Of a stretch of DNA of 5,138 bases, positions 1 to 5,138 are shown in pieces. The translations under genes were made by a program, and so were the position numbers. Under the pieces are notes generated by a model, which did not search any database, was not told where the DNA came from, and worked only from the letters and a program-made list of their open reading frames with translations. Position 1 is the stretch's first letter, and every line of letters starts with the position of its first letter. The DNA is from Bacteroidota bacterium (GTDB taxonomy: Bacteria > Bacteroidota > Bacteroidia > Bacteroidales > Paludibacteraceae), in NCBI GenBank assembly GCA_017860335.1, contig JAFNAU010000242.1, positions 1 to 5,138 on the forward strand, written 5' to 3'.

Positions 1-3000
1 GGCAATATCAAGCTGTTGGGATTTCTGTTGCCATTCGCTGCTTTTCACATTGGCTTTTGCCAGTTTGTGTTGATTGACATACACCGTAGGAAAAGCAATG
101 GATTGGGAAACGGTAAACGTATTGTCGCGCAAAAAGGAATTGATCTGACCATATTCTCCTTCTACACTGGTTTTTGGTATGTCCCACGAAGCTCCTTTCA
201 GTGCTTTTTGCATCTCAACCGAAAATCCGGAAGAACGCACGGACAGATTACTGTCCAATGCCAGCTGAATGGCCTCTTTAAGGTTTATCGTTCTGGTCAT
301 CTGCGCATTACCGGTGTTCAAACCCGCAAAACCAACGATTAAGAGAATGGCTGTTGATAAGGTTTTCACTGATTTTCGTTTGAAAAGTGACCTGAAAGAA
401 AAAGATGAAAAGAAAATGTAAAAGATGGGCAAAACAACCAACGTTAGCAAAGTGGCTGTTATCAATCCGCCAATCACAACGGTCGCAAGTGGTTTCTGAA
501 CTTCGGCACCCGCTGAAGTCGACAATGCCATTGGCAGGAAACCCAGCGAAGCAACGGCGGCAGTCATGATTACAGGACGTAACCGGGTGTTCAGTCCTTT
601 AATTACCCGTTCGTAAATATCTGTAACTCCTTCTTTTTCGAGCCTGTTGAACTCTGCGATGAGCACAATGCCATTGAGCACCGAGATACCGAACAACGCG
701 ATAAAGCCCACTCCGGCCGATATGGAGAAATTCATTCCCCGTATCCACAAAGCCATAATGCCGCCAATCAGCGACATTGGTACAGCCGTAAAGATTAGCA
801 ACGATTGTTTTACTGAATGGAATGCGAAAAACAACAACACAAATATGAGCAGCAATGCCACCGGAACTGCAATAGCTAACCGGGCTTTTGCCGCTTGAAG
901 ATTTTGAAACTGACCACCATAGGATACGTAATATCCGGTTGGAAGACTGATTTGTTTGTCAAGCTGCCTGGTTACTTCATCAATCACCGTTTGTACATCC
1001 CTGTTGCGAACATTGAAACCGATGGTAATCCTGCGTTTTGTATTCTCGCGTGAAACCTGAGCCGGACCCGATTTAATCTCAATACTTGCCAGTTGGTCAA
1101 ACGGAATTTGTCCGCCATTGGGTAATGCCACCGAAAGACTTCTCACATCTTCCATATTTTGGCGGTAATCTTTATCCAACCTCACCACCATTCCGAAACG
1201 CTTCTCTTCGTCGAATACCACGCCTGCCTCGCTGCCTGCAAAAGCAGCCCGAAGCACTTTATTTACATCCTGAACGGAAAGACCATACTGAGCAAGTCTG
1301 TCGCGGTTATATTCAATCTGAATTTGTTCCAGCCCGGTGACCTTTTCCACATTAATATCCTCGACACCCTCAATACGTTGAATTACTTTTTGCACTTCGT
1401 CCGCTTTTTCGGCCAGGGTATTGAGATTATCGCCAAATATTTTTACGGCTATATCCTGTTTTGAGCCCGACATCAGTTCATTGAAACGCATTTGAATGGG
1501 TTGCTGAAATTCAAATTTTACTCCTGCCAGCGGTATCAGGGCTTCTTCCATTTTTGAAATTAATTCTTCTCTGGTTTCGGCCGAAGTCCATTCACTTTTT
1601 GGTTTGAGAGTGATGATATAGTCACCCGTCTCCATCGGTGTCGGGTCGGTAGGGATTTCACCGGCTCCAATTTTACACACCGCATGTTTTATCTCCGGAA
1701 AATTCGCGAGCAGGATTTTATTTGCTTTCTCCACCTGTTCAATCGTGTTGGTGAGCGAACCACCCTGTAAGGTCATCACTCCGGCAGCCAGATCACCTTC
1801 TTCCAGCTGAGGGATAAACTCACCGCCCAGACTATTGAACACAAAAAGACTTGCAATGAATACAGCAATAACCGAAGTTGATACAATCTTTTTGTGATTG
1901 AATGCAAGCCGGATAACCGGATTAAATATCCGGTGAAATCCTTCCATGATCCGGTCGGAGAAATTGGGTTTGTGTTCCGTGTTTTTACTCAAAACCAGAC
2001 TCGAAATCATTGGCACATAAGTCAGTGAAAGAATAGCCGCACCAATCAGTGCAAAAGTAACAACCTGCGCCATGGGACGGAACATTTTACCTTCAATACC
2101 TACCAATGCCATTATGGGTACATATACGATCAGAATAATGATTTGTCCGAATGTAGCGGAACTCATCATGCGTTTTGCCGATTCAAGGACGGTTTCGTCC
2201 ATTTGTTGCTGAGAAAGCCGCTTCACGCCTGTATGATGATGTTTACTCTGGGTGATGCGGTGAACCACACTCTCCACAATGATTACCGCCCCATCCACAA
2301 TCAGCCCGAAGTCAATAGCTCCCAAGCTCATCAAGTTGCCCGACACACCAAAGAGCTGCATCATGGAAACGGCAAACAACATGGAAAGCGGAATTACCGA
2401 AGCGACAATCAGCCCTGCTCTCATATTTCCCAGGAATAACACAAGAATGAAAATCACAATCAGAGCGCCTTCCAGCAAGTTGCGCGATACAGTGCCGATA
2501 GCACGGCCTACCAGGTCGGAACGATTGAGAAAAGGTTCAATCTTCACCCCTTCGGGTAATGATTTCTGTATAGATCCAATCCGGTCTTCAACATTTTTAA
2601 TCACCTCGTGAGCATTTGCTCCTTTCAGCATCATCACCACACCTCCGACAGCCTCGGTAGTATCTATCACCAGAGCTCCGTAGCGCGTGGCACTGCCATA
2701 TTGCACGGTTGCTACATCGCGTATCAGCACCGGCATTCCCGAAGCATTTGATTTCACAATAATTTTCTCAATATCTTCCAGCGTTTTTACCATACCAATT
2801 CCACGAATAAAATAGGCGGTAGGCTTTTTGTCAATATAAGCGCTACCGGTATTTTCGTTATTCTTTTCCAGCGCTTCAAAAATATCAGACAGTGTCAGGT
2901 TCATGCTTTTGAGGATATCCGGATTAATTGCTATTTCATATTGCTTCACAAATCCGCCATAACTGTTAATCTCAGCCACTCCCGGTGTACCAAGCATTTC

Positions 3001-3417
3001 ACGCCTGACAACCCAGTCCTGCAATGTTCGAAGATCCATGGGCGAATACTTGTTTTCATAGCCTTTACCCACCGCCAGACGGTACTGGAATATTTCACCC
3101 AGTCCCGAAGATATAGGTGCAAGTTCTATCTTTGCCAGGCCCGGTGGGATTACATCTTCGGCTTCTTTTATCCGTTCGGAAAGTTGCTGCCGTGCCCAGT
3201 ACACATCTACTCCGTCCTTGAACACCACCGTAATGACTGATAATCCCAGGCGGGATATGGAGCGAAGTTCAGTAATGTCGGGGATATTGGCAACGGCCAC
3301 TTCAATAGGAGCAGTAATGGAACTTTCCACTTCCTGGACTGCCAGTGACGGCGAAAGTGAAATAATCTGCACAATAAATTTATTTTTTATTGAAAAATGA
3401 ATGATACGTTCTATCAT
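1..3417 (-). CDS. CzcA/CusA-type heavy-metal RND efflux pump with C-terminal TolC-like fusion; N-terminal internal deletion; 3' end outside window
   Basis: One frame is open from ATG at 3417 to the window edge (1139 codons, no stop). It matches the HME-RND family, inner-membrane proton/metal antiporters that work with a periplasmic adaptor and an outer-membrane channel. Visible marks: MIERIIHFSIKNKFIV at the start; porter motifs IPDITELRSISRLGLSVITV and VYWARQQL; TM2-TM3 about residues 318-358; the TM4 proton-relay motif DFGLIVDGAVIIVE at 369-382; GGEFIPQLEEGD at 532-543; IPTDPTPMETGD; FQQPIQMRFNELMSG; TM8-TM12 about 847-1003. The TM4 motif fits the Zn/Co/Cd (CzcA) type, DFGx3DGAx3VE, rather than the Cu/Ag type. 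After TM12, a second hydrophobic, signal-like segment (1020-1039, ending GNAQ) leads into TINLKEAIQLALDSNLS, the start of a TolC/OEP domain. This fusion is common in Bacteroidota. About 31 residues covering TM1 and the LPIDAVPDITN-type segment are missing between codons 16 and 17. The rest aligns by eye without gaps. Family identity is very sure; metal specificity and function are not. Confidence 0.95.
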   Translation of the reverse strand, partial: MIERIIHFSIKNKFIVQIISLSPSLAVQEVESSITAPIEVAVANIPDITELRSISRLGLSVITVVFKDGVDVYWARQQLSERIKEAEDVIPPGLAKIELAPISSGLGEIFQYRLAVGKGYENKYSPMDLRTLQDWVVRREMLGTPGVAEINSYGGFVKQYEIAINPDILKSMNLTLSDIFEALEKNNENTGSAYIDKKPTAYFIRGIGMVKTLEDIEKIIVKSNASGMPVLIRDVATVQYGSATRYGALVIDTTEAVGGVVMMLKGANAHEVIKNVEDRIGSIQKSLPEGVKIEPFLNRSDLVGRAIGTVSRNLLEGALIVIFILVLFLGNMRAGLIVASVIPLSMLFAVSMMQLFGVSGNLMSLGAIDFGLIVDGAVIIVESVVHRITQSKHHHTGVKRLSQQQMDETVLESAKRMMSSATFGQIIILIVYVPIMALVGIEGKMFRPMAQVVTFALIGAAILSLTYVPMISSLVLSKNTEHKPNFSDRIMEGFHRIFNPVIRLAFNHKKIVSTSVIAVFIASLFVFNSLGGEFIPQLEEGDLAAGVMTLQGGSLTNTIEQVEKANKILLANFPEIKHAVCKIGAGEIPTDPTPMETGDYIITLKPKSEWTSAETREELISKMEEALIPLAGVKFEFQQPIQMRFNELMSGSKQDIAVKIFGDNLNTLAEKADEVQKVIQRIEGVEDINVEKVTGLEQIQIEYNRDRLAQYGLSVQDVNKVLRAAFAGSEAGVVFDEEKRFGMVVRLDKDYRQNMEDVRSLSVALPNGGQIPFDQLASIEIKSGPAQVSRENTKRRITIGFNVRNRDVQTVIDEVTRQLDKQISLPTGYYVSYGGQFQNLQAAKARLAIAVPVALLLIFVLLFFAFHSVKQSLLIFTAVPMSLIGGIMALWIRGMNFSISAGVGFIALFGISVLNGIVLIAEFNRLEKEGVTDIYERVIKGLNTRLRPVIMTAAVASLGFLPMALSTSAGAEVQKPLATVVIGGLITATLLTLVVLPIFYIFFSSFSFRSLFKRKSVKTLSTAILLIVGFAGLNTGNAQMTRTINLKEAIQLALDSNLSVRSSGFSVEMQKALKGASWDIPKTSVEGEYGQINSFLRDNTFTVSQSIAFPTVYVNQHKLAKANVKSSEWQQKSQQLDIA

Positions 3418-3454
3418 AATGAGTATGAATTAGGTAAATAAAAACACAAAGCGA

Positions 3455-3475
3455 CATACGATTACAAACCGTATG
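3455..3475. promoter_or_regulatory. Near-palindrome between the DUF6660 gene and the RND pump gene
   Basis: Arms CATACGATT and AACCGTATG are separated by ACA and match at 8 of 9 positions, 6 of them contiguous at the outer ends. The element sits in the 91-nt gap, 38 nt upstream of the pump ATG. It could be an operator, or an RNA hairpin that tunes expression of the pump relative to the small protein. No good TAnnTTTG box was found beside it, so an independent promoter is not supported. Confidence 0.4.
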
Positions 3476-3508
3476 AACACAACATTGAATCTTAAAAAAA
3501 CAATTTTA

Positions 3509-3829
3509 TTAACCTAACTTGGGGGGTTGCCAGAAAGACGTAAAACAGGATGAAGAAAAGAGAGAGGTAAATTCCTTATACCGAAATTGAGTAATCGATT
3601 TACAGGTAAAATCAGGAAATAATATTTCCTGTAACGAAATAGCATAAAAACAGCAACTGCATGAACAGAACGGCGAGCACATGTCAACATCGCACTGCTC
3701 ATGAGTAGTATTGTTTGTCTGTTGAGTTATCTGCACACTTTCCATACCTGTATACTGAGGTGGGTCAAGGCATGGCAATACCGTGAGCACTAATATGTAA
3801 ACGGATAATATTGTGGCAAATAGTTTCAT
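3509..3829 (-). CDS. Small Cys-rich exported protein, DUF6660 type, upstream of the RND pump
   Basis: This is a 106-residue protein. Residues 1-20 (MKLFATILSVYILVLTVLPC) form a hydrophobic signal peptide or anchor; the Cys at 20 is not in a good lipobox. A polar stretch rich in Gln and Thr follows. Then comes a Cys cluster at 46, 51, 55, 57, 59 and 60, with His 43 nearby, giving an HxxCxxxxCxxxCxCxCC pattern that suggests soft-metal or disulfide chemistry. The C-terminus ends in WQPPKLG, which I recognise from DUF6660 proteins of Bacteroidota. These commonly sit directly ahead of CzcA/CusA genes, as here, with a 91-nt gap to the pump. Function is not established; a periplasmic metal-binding accessory role is inference from the Cys cluster and position. 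The ATG at 3829 is chosen because it gives the full hydrophobic N-terminus and lies just after a TAnnTTTG box. A shorter overlapping frame (3514-3702) is a shadow. Confidence 0.82.
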   Translation of the reverse strand: MKLFATILSVYILVLTVLPCLDPPQYTGMESVQITQQTNNTTHEQCDVDMCSPFCSCSCCFYAISLQEILFPDFTCKSITQFRYKEFTSLFSSSCFTSFWQPPKLG

Positions 3830-3839
3830 ATTTCAGGCA

Positions 3840-3847
3840 CAAAGATA
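3840..3847 (-). promoter_or_regulatory. Bacteroidota -7 promoter box (TATCTTTG) for the DUF6660-RND operon
   Basis: On the minus strand TATCTTTG fits the Bacteroidota sigma-ABfr -7 consensus TAnnTTTG exactly. A weak -33 match (TTA, against TTTG/TTG) lies 20 nt upstream. The box ends 10 nt before the ATG at 3829, so the transcript would have a very short leader. It suggests that the small Cys-rich gene and the RND pump are transcribed separately from the permease. Confidence 0.5.
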
Positions 3848-3888
3848 AGAGATTTAAATACAGCAGATAACTTTGTAAATAATATTTT

Positions 3889-3904
3889 TACAGAAACATC
3901 TGTA
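3889..3904. repeat. Interrupted palindrome TACAGA-N4-TCTGTA upstream of the promoter
   Basis: Two perfect 6-bp arms surround the spacer AACA. The site lies about 40-55 bp upstream of the -7 box at 3840-3847. It overlaps a longer pairing between TAAATACAG (3855-3863) and CTGTATTTA (3900-3908). An operator for a dimeric regulator is possible, but AT-rich DNA yields such arms by chance. Confidence 0.35.
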
Positions 3905-3961
3905 TTTATATCAGTTTTTCACTAAAAAATAATGAAAGCAATTATCAGATGTCGGCATTTT

Positions 3962-4786
3962 TCAAAGTATCCAGTTGAACAGATACCCAAGTACAACAAT
4001 AAACAATAAAACTGTTCCAAAGAATATCCCGATCAGTTTCCAGGTCATAACCTTTTTAAGCAACGTAGCTTCGGGTAGTGATAGTCCCACCACAGCCATC
4101 ATAAACGCGAGTGCAGTACCCAGCGGCACACCTTTAGCCACAAATACCTGAATGACCGGAATTATTCCTGCGGCATTGGCATACATAGGTATCCCGGCAA
4201 GTACAGCCAAAGGCATGGCATACCATCTTTCGGCCGAAAGGTATTTTGCAAAGAAATTCTCGGGTACATAACCGTGCATGGCAGCGCCAATACCTATACC
4301 AATAATTACATAAATCAATACTTTGCTTACAATATCCCATCCCTCCCTGAGGATAACAGGCAAACGATCGATAAAAGGCGTTTTCTCTTTCTCCCAGTTT
4401 TCTGTTTCTTTCTCTGAACTGGCTTGTAATTCCTTTACCCAGGGACTGAGATATCTGTCCAAATTAAATTTACCCAATATATATCCACCAGCCATACCCA
4501 TTACAATACCGCTTCCGGCATAAATCAACGTAGTTTTCCATCCGAAAAGTCCTAAAAACATAGCCACTGCCACTTCATTCACTAAGGGTGAAGTAATCAG
4601 AAACGCGAATGTAACCCCGAGCGGAATTCCACCTTTAACAAAACCAATAAATAACGGAATGGACGAACAGGAACAAAATGGAGTAATGGCGCCAAAAAGG
4701 GATGCAAATACGTACTGCAACCCGAATAGTTTTCTGGTAGTCAGGTAAACACGCAGTCGTTCGATCGGGAAATAGGCGTTGATCAC
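3962..4786 (-). CDS. ArsP_1/DUF318-family permease, main (3') reading frame, probably cut off from its true start
   Basis: This 274-codon frame encodes most of a polytopic inner-membrane permease of the ArsP_1 (DUF318) family, whose members export organoarsenicals or are linked to metal resistance. Signatures are GAITPFCSCSSIPLFIGF (residues about 32-49, with the conserved CSCS), GVTFAFLITSPLVNEVAVAMF, a charged cytoplasmic linker rich in Glu and Lys (about 118-140), and the second-half repeat GIPMYANAAGIIPV, then GVPLGTALAFMMAVVGLSLPEATLLKKVMTWKLIG, ending in a hydrophobic tail. The nominal start is GTG at 4786, but homology runs upstream of it (GVINAYFPIERLR). The GGGGAG before it overlaps the permease coding sequence and touches the GTG, so it is not a convincing ribosome site. 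The genuine N-terminus is in another frame at 4788-4907. Intact members are about 320-350 residues. The gene ends 132 nt before the DUF6660 gene, which appears to have its own promoter. Family call is strong; substrate is uncertain. Confidence 0.9.
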   Translation of the reverse strand: MINAYFPIERLRVYLTTRKLFGLQYVFASLFGAITPFCSCSSIPLFIGFVKGGIPLGVTFAFLITSPLVNEVAVAMFLGLFGWKTTLIYAGSGIVMGMAGGYILGKFNLDRYLSPWVKELQASSEKETENWEKEKTPFIDRLPVILREGWDIVSKVLIYVIIGIGIGAAMHGYVPENFFAKYLSAERWYAMPLAVLAGIPMYANAAGIIPVIQVFVAKGVPLGTALAFMMAVVGLSLPEATLLKKVMTWKLIGIFFGTVLLFIVVLGYLFNWIL

Positions 4787-4787
4787 T

Positions 4788-4907
4788 CCCCAATAAATTG
4801 TATGTGAAATAATTAACTAATGGTTGTAAGAAATAATAGAGAAGAATCAAGGCAGGCAAACCTGCTGACAAAGAAAGTATAAGTTTAGTTTTCTTAGTTT
4901 TATCCAT
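4788..4907 (-). pseudogene. 5' fragment of the same permease gene, out of frame with its remainder
   Basis: From ATG at 4907 the frame reads MDKTKKTKLILSLSAGLP and continues through ALILLYYFLQPLVNYFTYNLLG. This is a basic N-terminus, one transmembrane helix and a family-like YNLLG end. Beyond 4788 this frame loses family resemblance (SDQRLFPDRTT...) and runs to a stop at 4635, while the neighbouring frame picks up GVINAYFPIERLR. In family members the two parts are separated by roughly 32 residues containing an FF-x-Y/F-D-x-x-K-type segment and a helix; these are absent. The join therefore looks like a deletion of about 95 nt (length leaving remainder 2 when divided by 3) rather than a simple one-base indel. 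A TTG at 4919 in the same frame is a possible but less likely start. Together 3962-4907 is best read as one broken gene, unless the break is an assembly error. Confidence 0.75.
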
Positions 4908-4924
4908 TTTTGAATTCAATTGTA

Positions 4925-4942
4925 GTTCGTCATATTACGAAC
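4925..4942. promoter_or_regulatory. 18-bp near-perfect palindrome, candidate metalloregulator operator ahead of the permease
   Basis: GTTCGTCATATTACGAAC reads almost the same on both strands: only positions 7 and 12 break the symmetry. It ends 18 nt before the permease ATG at 4907. Size and place fit an operator of a dimeric winged-helix regulator such as ArsR/SmtB, which usually controls this gene neighbourhood; that assignment is inference. A poor promoter match (TTG, 21 nt, TATATTGT) lies immediately upstream on the minus strand. Confidence 0.45.
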
Positions 4943-4974
4943 AATATAAATAAAAAATTAGTATAATAACAATT

Positions 4975-4996
4975 CCCCCTTTAGGGGGTTAGGGGG
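4975..4996. repeat. C5/G5 hairpin with tandem TTAGGGGG units
   Basis: CCCCC-TTTA-GGGGG forms a short GC stem at 4975-4988, and TTAGGGGG occurs twice in tandem (4981-4988 and 4989-4996). On the minus strand it follows the ArsG-like stop by 13 nt (26 nt to the C5/G5 stem) and is followed by AATTGTTATT, so weak termination is possible, but there is no real U-tract. Similar short G-run/C-run elements are dispersed between genes in many Bacteroidota genomes, so I list it as a repeat. Confidence 0.5.
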
Positions 4997-5001
4997 CAGG
5001 T

Positions 5002-5138
5002 TTATGTGAAAAAGAATATCACCACATAATAAATTCCTACACCTATAAAGACTACCGAAACTATCCGTCGAAACCAAAGTTCAAAGGTTTTGATTTGATT
5101 ATATAGTTTCCCTACATTTCCAACTGCATAAGCCAGCA
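5002..5138 (-). CDS. C-terminal end of a CcdA-like / ArsG-type efflux membrane protein (5' part outside window)
   Basis: The frame is open from the window edge to TAA at 5004-5002 and encodes 44 residues: LAYAVGNVGKLYNQIKTFEL followed by WFRRIVSVVFIGVGIYYVVI and FFFT. The pattern is a helix end, a short amphipathic loop with FELWFRR, then a last transmembrane helix with an IGVGIYY core. This is typical of the last two helices of CcdA/DsbD-like transporters, including the ArsG-type aromatic arsenical efflux permeases of Bacteroidota. In these genomes such genes often stand directly before an ArsP_1 permease, as here (94-nt gap), which favours the ArsG-like reading over a cytochrome-biogenesis CcdA. 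Only the tail is visible, so the subfamily is inference from context. Confidence 0.6.
   Translation of the reverse strand, partial: LAYAVGNVGKLYNQIKTFELWFRRIVSVVFIGVGIYYVVIFFFT

Noticed and set aside
16..2611. Plus-strand frames of 80-110 codons at 16-342, 647-898, 1086-1464, 2143-2439 and 2279-2611
   Set aside because: They lie opposite the continuous, well-conserved RND gene, have no family resemblance, and look like antisense shadows.
2941..3400. Plus-strand frames at 2941-3240 and 3218-3400
   Set aside because: Antisense to conserved porter-domain codons of the RND pump; no recognisable protein features.
3924..3946. Possible terminator after the permease: A/T-only 5-bp stem (ATAAT/ATTAT) followed by a T run on the minus strand
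   Set aside because: The stem has no G-C pairs, which is too weak to call a terminator.
3896..3952. ACATCTG and CAGATGT arms 43 nt apart
   Set aside because: Seven-base arms with a long loop in AT-rich DNA are expected by chance, and the arms do not extend.
4323..4523. Plus-strand 66-codon frame, and the minus-strand frame at 4134-4340
   Set aside because: Both overlap the strongly conserved permease frame and have no independent support.
4784..4791. GGGGAG followed by GTG as a genuine new start for the permease
   Set aside because: The purine run touches the GTG with no spacing, and homology to the family continues upstream of the GTG, so it is more likely an accident of the deletion junction.
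1..5138. Search for CRISPR array, tRNA, transposase, integrase or toxin-antitoxin genes
   Set aside because: No regularly spaced repeats, tRNA-like folds or matching protein motifs were seen on either strand.

Overview
The window looks like chromosomal DNA of a Bacteroidota member, most likely Bacteroidales. The support is a CzcA-type RND pump fused to a TolC-like domain, a small Cys-rich protein of the DUF6660 type ending in WQPPKLG, a TAnnTTTG -7 promoter box, start codons without a Shine-Dalgarno sequence, and AT-rich intergenic DNA. All recognisable genes lie on the minus strand, so the reading order runs from high to low coordinates. The theme is metal and metalloid efflux.

Layout in transcription order: (1) 5138-5002, the last 44 codons of a polytopic membrane protein resembling the CcdA-like/ArsG efflux family; (2) 5001-4908, a 94-nt gap with a C5/G5 hairpin repeat and an 18-bp near-palindrome just before the next gene; (3) 4907-3962, a permease of the ArsP_1 (DUF318) family whose reading frame breaks near 4788; (4) 3961-3830, a gap with a good Bacteroidota promoter and inverted repeats; (5) 3829-3509, a 106-aa Cys-rich exported or anchored protein (DUF6660 type); (6) 3508-3418, a gap with an interrupted palindrome; (7) 3417 to the window edge, the CzcA/CusA RND pump with the beginning of a C-terminal TolC-like domain. 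No plus-strand gene is convincing, and there are no tRNA, rRNA, CRISPR or transposase genes.

The most interesting point is that both large transporter genes lack a similar piece near the 5' end. The RND pump goes from its N-terminal helix (MIERIIHFSIKNKFIV) straight to QIISLSPSLA. That skips TM1 and the LPIDAVPDITN-type segment, about 31 codons, in frame. The permease goes from YNLLG to GVINAYFP with a frame change, skipping about 32 codons including a helix. The two junctions carry nearly the same sequence: CTGCACAATAAATT at 3367-3380 and CTCCCCAATAAATT at 4786-4799 on the plus strand. Either both genes were damaged by a common deletion process, real or programmed, or the assembly has a repeated artefact. 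Sizes are inferred from remembered family consensus, not from an alignment.

If intact, the permease and ArsG-like protein would export arsenicals or another toxic metal species across the inner membrane. The RND-TolC fusion would move divalent metal across both membranes together with a periplasmic adaptor, which is not in the window. The small Cys-rich protein may bind metal for the pump. As written, neither large transporter is likely to be functional.
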